Of a stretch of 13,853 nt of DNA, positions 1-6,929 are shown in pieces; the first letter of the stretch is position 1, and the number at the start of each line of letters is the position of its first letter. A program made the translations under genes and the position numbers. The stretch spans positions 1 to 13,853 of the forward strand of contig CAJCHQ010000391.1 in assembly GCA_903970295.1 (NCBI GenBank), written 5' to 3'. The notes beneath the pieces were generated by a model, which saw only the letters and a program-made list of their open reading frames with translations, searched no databases and was not told the origin of the DNA. Source of the stretch: Bryobacterales bacterium. Lineage in GTDB: Bacteria > Cyanobacteriota > Vampirovibrionia > Obscuribacterales > Obscuribacteraceae.

Positions 1-159
1 GCTGCCAACCCGCCTGCAGCCGTTTCAGAGAACCCGGATGCCGCTGCCGCCGAAAAGGCAGCGTCAGAGTCAGTGCCTTCGGCAACAACTGAAGCCGGTA
101 CTCCGGGCTCCGAATCAGTCGAAGTGACGACACCCGCCGAAACCAAATCCGAATCATAA
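1..159 (+). CDS. C-terminal end of an unidentified protein, Ala/Glu/Pro/Ser/Thr-rich tail
   Basis: The first reading frame is open from base 1 to a TAA at 157-159 and gives 52 residues. The composition is almost entirely Ala, Glu, Ser, Pro, Thr and Val, with many acidic residues and no hydrophobic stretch. This looks like a disordered, acidic C-terminal extension, as often found at the end of ribosomal or nucleic-acid-binding proteins and secreted proteins. The gene starts outside the window, so its function cannot be named. A compact hairpin begins nine bases after the stop, consistent with the end of a transcription unit. Confidence 0.7.
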   Translation, partial: AANPPAAVSENPDAAAAEKAASESVPSATTEAGTPGSESVEVTTPAETKSES

Positions 160-167
160 TGAGAGCA

Positions 168-184
168 GGCACTGCCGCAGTGCC
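168..184 (+). terminator. Hairpin after the first gene, probable terminator
   Basis: GGCACTG, loop CCG, CAGTGCC: a perfect seven-base-pair, GC-rich stem just after the stop at 159. Only ATTT follows, so the U-tract is weak. It separates the first gene from the small membrane protein gene at 227. Confidence 0.5.
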
Positions 185-226
185 ATTTGTGCCAATCAGG
201 CAGTAGATCCGGTAAAACGGTCAGTT

Positions 227-451
227 ATGCTTCTCAACGACATTCTAGTCAGGATCATGCTTTTCTTTGTCGGACTGCTTTGCGTCGGCGGCGGTTTAAT
301 CTTTTGCAAACAGTCGATCGAGGGTGGGGCGGCTAAGAATTATTTTCAATGCGTCGCCTTCGCATTGCTGGTTTTTATGACCGGATTGCTTTTAATCTCT
401 TGGGGTGTAGGCGGATTTCCTCCTCCGATTGATTTATCCAACCCCGATTAA
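227..451 (+). CDS. Small two-helix membrane protein, unknown function
   Basis: This is a 74-residue protein with two clear hydrophobic segments, roughly residues 8-26 and 41-61. They are separated by a short polar loop containing Cys27 and Lys28, and the protein ends in a polar, proline-containing tail (FPPPIDLSNPD). It is probably an inner-membrane hairpin protein. No family was recognised. No good Shine-Dalgarno precedes the ATG at 227. An in-frame ATG at residue 11 is an alternative start but would shorten the first helix. The stop lies only 19 bases before the TPR gene at 471, so the two are probably co-transcribed, and the protein may work with that exported TPR protein; that link is inference. 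Confidence 0.6.
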   Translation: MLLNDILVRIMLFFVGLLCVGGGLIFCKQSIEGGAAKNYFQCVAFALLVFMTGLLLISWGVGGFPPPIDLSNPD

Positions 452-470
452 CCCTAAGTGAGAGGTACCA

Positions 471-1100
471 ATGAGACCGAGCGAAAAATTTATAGCGTTC
501 AGCTTGTGCGTTTTCGTGTTTGGCAGTTCTGCGGCGATCGCTAAGTCGAAAGAAGACAAAGAAGTGGGACGTGCCGGCAACTGGCGATCGAATGCTCAGG
601 GGGCTCCCTCGATCGAGGCTTGCAAAAAGCGGGTAGCGGCAAATCCCAAAGACGCCGAAGCCCAAAACGACTTGGGTTGGGCATTGCGTCAAAACGGCGA
701 TTTGAAAGGCGCTGAAGAATCTTTGCGGGAGGCGCTGAAATTAGACGATAGTCTCGCTTATGCGCATTCTAATTTGAGTGTCGTATTGATGGACAAGGGC
801 CAAAAAGACGAGGCTTTGCAGCAAGCCAAAACAGCGGCGCTCAAAGACAGTAGACAACCGATTTATCATGTGGTTTATGGTAACGCGCTCCTGGCCAATG
901 GTGACGCCAAAGCGGCAATTGCCGAATACAAGATTGCCATAGGTCAGCAAAAAGACTATGAAAATGCCTTCTACAATCTGGCCAGAGCCTTACGCGAGGA
1001 TGGACAGACTATGGAAGCGAAAGTGGCATGCAGTCAAGCCATGGATCTCGATCCGGAAGATACGCGGGCGATGAAATTGCTGGACGAAATGAGTAAATAG
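471..1100 (+). CDS. Exported TPR-repeat protein
   Basis: 209 residues. The start is well supported by GAGAGG eight bases upstream. Residues 1-24 form a classical signal peptide (hydrophobic core about 7-20, then AAIA before Lys25), so the mature protein should be periplasmic or secreted. From about residue 57 to 200 there are four tetratricopeptide repeats of 34 residues, recognisable by the spaced W/Y-LG/N-A-L-G/A-AF/Y-A-P positions, for example NDLGWALRQNGDLKGAEESL and FYNLARALREDGQTMEAK. TPR arrays form a helical solenoid that binds other proteins; no catalytic domain is visible, so a scaffold or adaptor role is likely. The HIP1 octamer GCGATCGC lies inside the gene at 534-541. It lies 19 bases downstream of the small membrane protein gene, and a hairpin follows at 1152. 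Confidence 0.85.
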   Translation: MRPSEKFIAFSLCVFVFGSSAAIAKSKEDKEVGRAGNWRSNAQGAPSIEACKKRVAANPKDAEAQNDLGWALRQNGDLKGAEESLREALKLDDSLAYAHSNLSVVLMDKGQKDEALQQAKTAALKDSRQPIYHVVYGNALLANGDAKAAIAEYKIAIGQQKDYENAFYNLARALREDGQTMEAKVACSQAMDLDPEDTRAMKLLDEMSK

Positions 1101-1151
1101 TATAGTTAATACTAAATACGGTGCTATAAAAGTTCCGTACGTGTGAAAGTT

Positions 1152-1185
1152 AGAAGTCCGTCCGGTAGATTCCGGGCGGACTTCT
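1152..1185. terminator. Shared hairpin between two convergent genes
   Basis: AGAAGTCCGTCCGG, loop TAGATT, CCGGGCGGACTTCT: a 14-pair stem with a single G-U pair, lying between the stop of the TPR gene (1100) and the stop of the minus-strand csbD-like gene (1229). On the plus strand CCAGCTTTT follows; on the minus strand AACTTTC follows. Both tails are weak, but stem length and position make a bidirectional terminator the best reading. Confidence 0.7.
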
Positions 1186-1228
1186 CCAGCTTTTGAGATA
1201 GCGAGGACTCTGACGTACTGAGAGTCGC

Positions 1229-1429
1229 CTACTTGATTTTTTTGATGAATTCGTCGACGTGCTTTTCGGCTTCTTCTTTGCTGTGTCCATAATGGCTTTG
1301 CAGCTTGCCGACCAGTTCATCTTTTTTACCGCCGATGTGAGTTAAATCATCGTCGGTTAGTTTGCCCCACTGGGCTTTCACTTTTCCAGAGAGCTGTTTC
1401 CAGTCGCCTTTGATTTCGTCCCAATTCAT
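1229..1429 (-). CDS. CsbD-family general stress protein
   Basis: 66 residues, the usual length for the CsbD family (E. coli YjbJ, Bacillus CsbD). The N-terminal signature MNWDEIKGDWKQL and the following KVKAQWGKLTDDDL are hallmarks, and the C-terminal half (KEEAEKHVDEFIKKIK) is charged and helical as in the family. Members are small hydrophilic cytoplasmic proteins induced by general stress; their biochemical function is not settled. The start is supported by AAGAGGA about eight bases upstream of the ATG at 1429. The gene stands alone, convergent with the TPR gene, with a sigma70-like promoter candidate at 1506-1534 upstream. Confidence 0.93.
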   Translation of the reverse strand: MNWDEIKGDWKQLSGKVKAQWGKLTDDDLTHIGGKKDELVGKLQSHYGHSKEEAEKHVDEFIKKIK

Positions 1430-1505
1430 AGCTGATTTCCTCTTGATGGAGTGTCGACAATGCTCAGACTCAGGTGCTAGATCTTTGTTCCCCTGGGCAA
1501 CACCA

Positions 1506-1534
1506 TTTATGCGAAATTAGCGCTCCCAAGTAAA
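1506..1534 (-). promoter_or_regulatory. Candidate promoter of the csbD-like gene
   Basis: Reading the minus strand, TTTACT (1534-1529), a 17-base spacer, then CATAAA (1511-1506). Each hexamer matches the sigma70-type consensus at four of six positions and the spacing is ideal. The leader to the ATG at 1429 would be about 70 bases. No clear SigB-type GTTTAA/GGGTAT pair was seen. Confidence 0.35.
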
Positions 1535-1566
1535 GAACTTCTGCACGTTTAAAATCTTCGCGCGTT

Positions 1567-1612
1567 GAGAGCGTGTTCTTTGCTCTCTAGCACCCGCACC
1601 GTAATTGGTGCT
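1567..1612. repeat. Two adjacent inverted repeats in the csbD upstream region
   Basis: GAGAGC (1567-1572) pairs with GCTCTC (1582-1587). AGCACC (1589-1594) or the nearly repeated GCACC (1596-1600) can pair with GGTGCT at 1607-1612, giving two alternative stems with one shared arm. The cluster lies just upstream of the proposed csbD promoter and could be a protein-binding site. The rest of 1430-1834 holds nothing further that I can support; open frames there have non-ATG starts and no convincing protein character. Confidence 0.3.
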
Positions 1613-1872
1613 TGAGTCGTGCGATCTTCACTCTTTATTAACCTTCAGCCGAAAACTGTGCCAAAGTTTCAGAAATGATTATTAATTAGCTTACTACGTT
1701 TGGTATCGAAGATTGTCATTCTGTGCGGGTCTATAGATCATCCAGACTCTAATGCGAATGTTTATCAATTGTGCAATCGCCAATTGCTAACAAACGATTA
1801 CCGTTTGCCAAAGCAACTAAACCCACACTCTAGAATGAGTAAAGTTAAAGGGCGCGAACAAAGTTATCGGGT

Positions 1873-1907
1873 GCCCGTAAAGGAGCAGCTCACGGGCTGA
1901 CAAAAAA
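1873..1907 (+). promoter_or_regulatory. Structured leader: distant ribosome-binding site with alternative hairpins
   Basis: A strong AAAGGAG (1879-1885) lies 22 bases before the ATG at 1908, too far for normal initiation. Between them CAGCT (1886-1890) can pair with GGCTG (1895-1899, one U-G pair). Folding that hairpin would leave eight unpaired bases (ACAAAAAA) between the site and the ATG, an optimal distance. A competing hairpin, GCCCGT (1873-1878) with ACGGGC (1892-1897), instead puts AAAGGAG in its loop; the two structures exclude each other. A 21-codon frame from an ATG at 1835 ends with TGA at 1898-1900, inside the leader. Confidence 0.35.
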
Positions 1908-2129
1908 ATGGCAAGTTGCACTAACGTAATTGAATTGAAAGACACCAAGTGCGAGAAAGAACTCGTACCCTCGATTCTCCACGCGCCTGTCATTATTTCA
2001 GATGAAATTTCCCTGGCTTATTTGCCCACCAAGAAAGTCCGTCGCATTCGCGAATGTAGTGATTTGCGGGCCTGGTGGGACAAGGAAGAAGAAGTTGTTG
2101 TCGACGACCAACCGGTTGAGTGCGCGTAG
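1908..2129 (+). CDS. Small hypothetical protein, 73 residues
   Basis: The reading frame runs from ATG 1908 to TAG 2129 with ordinary codon use for the window. The protein begins MASCTNVIELKD. It has four cysteines (positions 4, 15, 50 and 72), a basic patch KKVRRIR in the middle, then LRAWWDKEEE and an acidic tail. There is no signal peptide or membrane segment, so it is probably cytoplasmic. No family was recognised. Initiation depends on the unusual leader at 1873-1907. It converges with the GH10 gene, with only 12 bases between the two stops and no obvious terminator in the gap. Confidence 0.5.
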   Translation: MASCTNVIELKDTKCEKELVPSILHAPVIISDEISLAYLPTKKVRRIRECSDLRAWWDKEEEVVVDDQPVECA

Positions 2130-2141
2130 TCTTTTGCACTT

Positions 2142-4067
2142 TCAATCTTTAGTTTGCCACTGTTTGAACAATGCTTCCAATCTTCCCACCACAGGCTTGG
2201 GTGAGCCGTCGGCTCGAAAGAGTCCGCGCGGAGCTAATTTCCATGCACCTTTGTCGGTGATGTCCCACCACGTAATTCCCTGCACATGGGGATTGTCATG
2301 CAGCAGTTTGTAAAGATTGACAGTGTAGTCAGCTTGCCGTTGTTCGTCTGCTGGGCTGGTTGGCCATTTTTCTGCTTGGGCGATTTGATCTGTCACCTGT
2401 TTTCTTAGCTCTGGATCGCAGAGCTTGGCTGCCTCTTTGTCCATGCCCGTTAAGAGCGTTACGTCATCGTCCACGGCATGCTGCGGATCGGCGAGGACAG
2501 CCGCTCTATCTGCGATGAGTTGCATCGTCCTCGAGTCTGGTGTCGCTCCTGCTTTTTGTGCCAACTGTTTAAAAGTCTGAGACATCGCAGCAACCTGATC
2601 GTGATTTACGAGCGAAAGTGCGCGTCCGTGCTCTCCACTGAGAACGGAAATTTCAGTTATATAAATTGGCTTGCCGTATTTTGCTAATTTATTGATTGTG
2701 TCTTCAACCCTTTGCAGAGGCCATTCGCCCTGATCCATGTGCAGTTGAATACCGATGGCATCGGGAAGCTTATGGTCTTTCTGTAGCTGATCCAACATTT
2801 TCATTTCTAGTTCGCCGTTCTGATAATCGTTATAGATAATGGTCTTGTTCGGATCTGCCTTTCGAATCCAATCGATAGCTTCCTCCGTGGCATTGGCTGT
2901 ACCTTCATGTCGGATCCAATTAGTCACTCCGTTAGCCCCTTTAGAATCGTTGTCAGCGACCTCGTTAATTTCCACGAACTTTCCAGGTAGCTTGGCTATT
3001 TCCATGGCATGGGCTTTGATTTCAGGCTCCGCTTTTTGCCAATCTGTGGGCAGATTGAACGGTACGTTCTCGCCCCAAAGAGCTGGGTGAATCTTGATCT
3101 CCAAGTTTTGCGGTTGCTGCTGCAGCCAGGTGATTTTGTCTCGGAACGGTTCCTGTGACTGCTCCCACTGGTTCCAGTAAGGGGTGACCGTGGCCCCGGT
3201 GGCGTAGTCCTTGAGTAGGCCTTGAATGTTGTGTTGAGCCGCGGAAGTATCTTTCGGATCGAGAGACTGTACTTCGAAGCCGACTAAAAATGGACTTCCG
3301 TTTCTGATCCCGTAGTTTGGCGGCTTAGTTTCTGGCGATGAGGTTGGAGCCGAATTGTCGATGACGTTGCCATCGCGGTCGAGTGAATAATGCGGTGCAC
3401 CCGCTGTAAATGTTTTGCTGGGGACAATGCTGACGTCCTTGATGTCGAAAGAAGCTGGCTGTCCCTTAATCTTGATGTTTAGAGTTAGATCGCCCGCACA
3501 CGCTTGAGGTGTGATGCCGTGGATGACAATGTCTTGCCACTGGGATGAGCTTTGCAAGGGCTCGCTGAAAGTTTGGGCATATGGTTCTGCTTTCTCCATC
3601 ACTCCCACAATGAATGGCGTTGACTGACTGGAGCGATATTTCAGATGAACATCGATGCCCTCACCTTCACTCAGATTTTGCCCAATCGGATGCGACAGAG
3701 TAGTAGCCTGTGCGGGGTTTTTGACCGTGTTCTGCGCCGTGTCTGATGAAAGGCGAATCGAGCCGTCCGGCTGAGAGCTCAGATGCGCATCCCCTGTTCC
3801 TTTGTATTTCCAGTCCTGAACCGCATTTGCATCTTCGGCATGTGGGGGTCGTATGGAAGGCGCTGAGCAAAATGACTGGTTCGCCACTTGTGCTGAATCG
3901 AATGGATTCGGAATAACTATGAAAGGAGCTGCAACTTCGTTATTCGGATTGGCGTAAGGAGCTTTAAGTGGCGCCAAGCGAGAGCCTTCTGCAAGGAAAG
4001 GATTGACCGCGTTGCTGGCTGATGTAGATCGATCGGTGCTGTCTTTGTTTGCTTCTCTCCCTGCCAT
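2142..4067 (-). CDS. Glycoside hydrolase family 10-type enzyme (endo-xylanase-like) with N-terminal carbohydrate-binding-like region
   Basis: 641 residues from the ATG at 4067; a TTG at 4133 would add 22 residues with no convincing signal peptide. Residues about 80-215 look like a beta-sandwich carbohydrate-binding module of the CBM4/9/22 type, ending FDIKDVSIV. The C-terminal part (about 255-640) has GH10 landmarks in order: FVEINEVAD with the predicted acid/base Glu369, IIYNDY, IGIQLH, YITEISV with the predicted nucleophile Glu472, then GITWWDITD and GLF-ADGSPKPVV. The 103-residue gap between the two glutamates is normal for GH10, whose members cleave beta-1,4-xylan with retention. An extra segment of roughly 90-100 residues, mostly helical, follows the nucleophile strand. 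No signal peptide is visible, odd for a polysaccharide hydrolase. It lies 90 bases downstream of the VIT/VWA gene on the same strand. The substrate is not proven. Confidence 0.85.
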   Translation of the reverse strand: MAGREANKDSTDRSTSASNAVNPFLAEGSRLAPLKAPYANPNNEVAAPFIVIPNPFDSAQVANQSFCSAPSIRPPHAEDANAVQDWKYKGTGDAHLSSQPDGSIRLSSDTAQNTVKNPAQATTLSHPIGQNLSEGEGIDVHLKYRSSQSTPFIVGVMEKAEPYAQTFSEPLQSSSQWQDIVIHGITPQACAGDLTLNIKIKGQPASFDIKDVSIVPSKTFTAGAPHYSLDRDGNVIDNSAPTSSPETKPPNYGIRNGSPFLVGFEVQSLDPKDTSAAQHNIQGLLKDYATGATVTPYWNQWEQSQEPFRDKITWLQQQPQNLEIKIHPALWGENVPFNLPTDWQKAEPEIKAHAMEIAKLPGKFVEINEVADNDSKGANGVTNWIRHEGTANATEEAIDWIRKADPNKTIIYNDYQNGELEMKMLDQLQKDHKLPDAIGIQLHMDQGEWPLQRVEDTINKLAKYGKPIYITEISVLSGEHGRALSLVNHDQVAAMSQTFKQLAQKAGATPDSRTMQLIADRAAVLADPQHAVDDDVTLLTGMDKEAAKLCDPELRKQVTDQIAQAEKWPTSPADEQRQADYTVNLYKLLHDNPHVQGITWWDITDKGAWKLAPRGLFRADGSPKPVVGRLEALFKQWQTKD

Positions 4068-4157
4068 CGCATCTTCCCCGGGCTTTTGACTCTGGCGGGA
4101 CCATAACAAAATGCTGTGACAGAACAGTAACAATGACCCCGTCAGAGACTTCCGATA

Positions 4158-5519
4158 CTAGTTCTTTTCCCCGGCTGGCTTTGCAAAGCTTATTTTAAGG
4201 ACCGCAGTTAGCTCGGTTAAAGTCCGGACATTCTTGACCTTAATCGTGCCAATGATTTTCTTTGTAGTAGAGTCAATTAAATCAACTTTTAGTCCAGCCC
4301 GGCTCAGTTTTGCCAGTGTTTTGACGTCGATAAACTGCATATCGAGAAGGATTTTGATCTCGGCATTGTCGTTTTTATTCGTGGTGAGAAAGTTGGTCAG
4401 GTCCTCGCTCAGCTTCTTGCGTGATTTCTTAACCGACTTCTCCTCGTTCGAATTTTTATCACCCGCTGAGGGTAGATTGACTGCGGGTTGAGCCAAATTG
4501 GCTTTGACAGATTTGAGTGCGTCGACGGCATTTGCTGCGCCGCCTATGCCACCACCGCTATATGCCTGAGCTGAAGCGCTGCCACCACCAGCGGTGCCGG
4601 GACGAAACGACGATTGCGGGGCGCCTACTGTTGCCGAGAGCTCCTGTGGAGTGGGGCTTGAACCATAGGTCATAATCGCACGACGGCTGGAACCGTAGCT
4701 GGCAAACGAGCCGCCCGCAGCCTTATGTCTGTACATCGTCCTTGATAGAGAGGCGCCGTCGGTAGTTGTCATTTCTCGCGATACTCCCTCGGGCAGTTCA
4801 ACGGGCACAACGATTGTCTTGCCGGATTTGTCCGTCTGCACGCTCTCATCTACAGCGACGAAGGACGTAAATTGGCTCATTATGTGGTATTTGAGAGCTG
4901 TGTTGGTAATTTCTTCTTTCAGCTCTTTCTTCATCTGACCGCTTTGAGCTCCCTGGTAGTCTTCTCGCATCAGGCGATCGACTTTTGCTCGAGCCCAAAT
5001 CGAAGCCAGTGCTTCGTTACCGCTACACTGATCGGGCAGGTTGACGTTGAGAGTCTGCTTATATGGTTTGCCGCCCGCATAGCCTGAGAGAGTAACCGTG
5101 CCCCTGCCGCCATGATCGTAACGACCCTTGAAATACAAAGGTCTTTCCGCCCAAACATCGCCAACTTCTTTTGGGAAAACCTCTTTGACGTTCAAGTCTC
5201 CGAAGTCAACCTTGACGTCTGTGAGCACCGGAGTAGAAATGTGATCGTAGAATTTTTTGCCGACTGTTTCGGCAGAGCTATTGAGCAGAACATAGTCCGC
5301 CTCTCCTCCGCCCTCCTGGGCAATGCCATCGATAAGCATGCGGTTGACTGAGTTACCGGTGCCGAATGAAAACCAGCGCGATGTATTTCTCAGTTTTTTG
5401 ATCATGCCAATGATTTCCAGGTCGTTGCCGACATACCCGTCAGTCATAAAGTGACTATGCGCAGTCTGTGGCTGTCGGCCGGCGTGGCGCAGGCTGCCTC
5501 CACTGCTGGTGCCATCCAT
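4158..5519 (-). CDS. VIT/VWA-domain protein, C-terminal part (frameshifted from the upstream frame)
   Basis: The frame is open for 453 residues, but the first 23 or so are an out-of-frame reading of the VWA domain. True homology starts at FMTDGYVGND (residue 24 on), the last core strand of the VWA domain with its metal-binding Asp27. Landmarks of the VIT/VWA (inter-alpha-trypsin-inhibitor heavy-chain-like) family follow: RWFSFGTGNSVNR, the QFTSFVAVDE block at about 216-225 and VPVELPEGV at 238-245. Then come a Gly/Ser-rich linker (about 309-328) and a Lys-rich C-terminal domain (about 360-453). No Shine-Dalgarno precedes the ATG at 5519, so independent translation is unlikely. With one base restored it fuses to the upstream frame into a protein of about 869 residues. 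Confidence 0.85.
   Translation of the reverse strand: MDGTSSGGSLRHAGRQPQTAHSHFMTDGYVGNDLEIIGMIKKLRNTSRWFSFGTGNSVNRMLIDGIAQEGGGEADYVLLNSSAETVGKKFYDHISTPVLTDVKVDFGDLNVKEVFPKEVGDVWAERPLYFKGRYDHGGRGTVTLSGYAGGKPYKQTLNVNLPDQCSGNEALASIWARAKVDRLMREDYQGAQSGQMKKELKEEITNTALKYHIMSQFTSFVAVDESVQTDKSGKTIVVPVELPEGVSREMTTTDGASLSRTMYRHKAAGGSFASYGSSRRAIMTYGSSPTPQELSATVGAPQSSFRPGTAGGGSASAQAYSGGGIGGAANAVDALKSVKANLAQPAVNLPSAGDKNSNEEKSVKKSRKKLSEDLTNFLTTNKNDNAEIKILLDMQFIDVKTLAKLSRAGLKVDLIDSTTKKIIGTIKVKNVRTLTELTAVLKISFAKPAGEKN
5444..5519 (-). other. Frameshift site in the VIT/VWA gene
   Basis: The two frames overlap by 76 bases. Upstream frame: CGC ATA GTC ACT TTA TGA (RLRIVTL, stop). Downstream frame: CAC TTT ATG ACT GAC GGG (HFMTDG). 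Restoring one T in the TTT run gives ACT TTT ATG ACT GAC, reading RLRIVTFMTDG, as expected for the domain. The whole region (4158-6766) is 2,609 bases; with one base added it is 870 codons exactly. No classical X-XXY-YYZ slippery heptamer is present. Confidence 0.85.
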
Positions 5520-6766
5520 GTACCACCATTGGCGTGGAGCGCCTGGATAAATGTTTGGGCTTTTTCTTTCATCTCCTCACTGACTGCTTGTGGCTTGTCA
5601 AATAGGCTTGTGCTGCGGTTATTGAATGAAATAATCTGGAATGTATCTTGGGGATTCATGTGGTCGACAATATAGGAAAGGGTTTCCTTCGCCTTTTGCA
5701 AAGGCAAGCCGCTCTGCGAGCCCGAGCAATCAATCAAGAAGATCATTTCTTTCGGTGCGACCTGACTGGTCGATACACGCTTCGGTGGCAGCACCATCAA
5801 GGTAAAGTATCCGGACTTGTCAGCTGCTTCTTTGTGTGCGAGATAGCCACTCTTGAGAGCATCTTCGGCAACGTTCCAGGTGAGGACGAAATCTTTATTC
5901 GGAATTGTATCTTTGGCGAGCAGAGAGATTTTTGCACTGTCGCTGGTTTGCTTCTCGATTCTTATCTCGTGTAGTTTGGAGGAAATCGAGTCGATCGGCA
6001 GTCCTGCAGCCAGGTCTACATCGATCGAAAGATCATGTCCGGCACGCGTCTGGTCGGCAGCAACTGGCGGCGTTATTCGCGATGCATCCGGGACTTGGTC
6101 GGTATCCGGCGCTCTGCCAGTTCCAGAGACACCCGTAGGATTGCCTGGAATGAAGCGGGGACCAACTACAGTCGGTAAAACAAACGAGTATTTGCCGCCC
6201 TCGTAAGGCAGTGTTTCAACGTATTGCAGCGTCACTTCGATCGTCTCTCCGGGCGGAATATTTGCGACCGACTGGGTAAAGATATTTGTCCGCTCTTGAT
6301 CTAGTAGAGAGGCTATGTGTCCGTTTGCTTTAGCCTGATCGTAAATCTGTTTTGCTTCTTCTCTCTTCTTGATCGCTCCTTTTATTGTGCGCTTGCCGAC
6401 TTTCATCACCATCTCATCTACTGCGCCTGTAGTGGAAAGCGGGAAGGTATAGATCGCTTCGATCGGGTCTTTATATGTATTGTGAAATATTTGAGTGACT
6501 TTGACCTTAGCCACATATCCCGAAATCTTTGCGGCGACAGATGTATGCTTCAGTGGGCATTGACCCAATTCTTTGCCGTTGCTGAGCATCGCGACGAGAG
6601 TACCTGAGCCGGAATTGCGGCCAGGTTTCGCCGTATTGTTTTGCTTGCGATCGATTGCTGCCAGCTGCGGGTGTAATTCCCGGGCTGTTGCGGGTAAAAG
6701 CGGATCGGTCGCGCCGATCAAACAAGATAAAATTAGCAAAGATATCGGTATCGACTTTTCCAACAT
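5444..6766 (-). CDS. VIT/VWA-domain protein, N-terminal part (signal peptide, VIT, most of VWA)
   Basis: 440 residues. The start at 6766 is supported by AGAGGGTGA just upstream. Residues 1-28 form a signal peptide (core LLILSCLIGA, possible cleavage after PATA), so the protein is exported. The VIT domain spans about 68-185, with KVTQIFHNTYKDPIEAIYTF and the family's REEAKQIYDQAKANG. The VWA domain begins at about 339 with MIFLIDCSGS, giving MIDAS residues Asp346, Ser348 and Ser350, with the MIDAS threonine in NGGTWMAP (Thr416). The frame then hits TGA right after RLRIVTL, one residue before the expected F-TDG strand, which is found in the other frame. VIT/VWA proteins are envelope or secreted adhesion-type proteins with metal-dependent ligand binding. 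The gene is divergent from the LRR gene. Confidence 0.87.
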   Translation of the reverse strand: MLEKSIPISLLILSCLIGATDPLLPATARELHPQLAAIDRKQNNTAKPGRNSGSGTLVAMLSNGKELGQCPLKHTSVAAKISGYVAKVKVTQIFHNTYKDPIEAIYTFPLSTTGAVDEMVMKVGKRTIKGAIKKREEAKQIYDQAKANGHIASLLDQERTNIFTQSVANIPPGETIEVTLQYVETLPYEGGKYSFVLPTVVGPRFIPGNPTGVSGTGRAPDTDQVPDASRITPPVAADQTRAGHDLSIDVDLAAGLPIDSISSKLHEIRIEKQTSDSAKISLLAKDTIPNKDFVLTWNVAEDALKSGYLAHKEAADKSGYFTLMVLPPKRVSTSQVAPKEMIFLIDCSGSQSGLPLQKAKETLSYIVDHMNPQDTFQIISFNNRSTSLFDKPQAVSEEMKEKAQTFIQALHANGGTWMAPAVEAACATPADSHRLRIVTL

Positions 6767-6820
6767 TTTTTCACCCTCTTTCGCCTGCTATGAGCGTAGA
6801 GGACCGGTTCGAGCGAGTAT

Positions 6821-6836
6821 CTAGGGAGATGCCTAG
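6821..6836. repeat. Short inverted repeat in the divergent VIT/VWA - LRR promoter region
   Basis: CTAGG, six bases (GAGAT G), CCTAG: a perfect five-base inverted repeat in the gap between the divergent starts at 6766 (minus) and 6930 (plus). It may be a regulator site for one or both genes. A TACAAT at 6886-6891 could be the -10 element for the LRR gene, but no matching -35 was found at the right distance. Confidence 0.25.
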
Positions 6837-6929
6837 TATTCTCCTGGGTTGACTACTGGGCGTAGTTCCGGCGGCTCAGATCCAATACAATGCCTTGTGC
6901 TGGAAATCTTGCAAGCCCTGTGGCAGCCA

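Noticed and set aside
1700..1900. 66-codon plus-strand frame ahead of the 73-residue gene
   Set aside because: It starts with TTG, has no ribosome-binding site and a non-protein-like composition. Only its last 21 codons from the ATG at 1835 were kept, as a possible leader peptide within the leader finding.
1901..1908. A-run next to the 1873-1897 hairpin read as a minus-strand intrinsic terminator
   Set aside because: On the minus strand the T-run comes before the hairpin rather than after it, so the geometry is wrong.
2002..2313. 103-codon plus-strand frame overlapping the 73-residue gene and the GH10 3' end
   Set aside because: It overlaps two better-supported genes in other frames, has no ribosome-binding site and looks like a shadow.
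5450..5460. Programmed -1 ribosomal frameshifting in the VIT/VWA gene
   Set aside because: There is no X-XXY-YYZ slippery heptamer at the junction and I saw no clear stimulatory element. A missing base is simpler, though recoding is kept as a minor alternative.
5853..6206. 117-codon plus-strand frame opposite the VIT domain
   Set aside because: It lies wholly antisense to a clear domain-coding frame; Ser/Arg-rich shadow sequence without family character.
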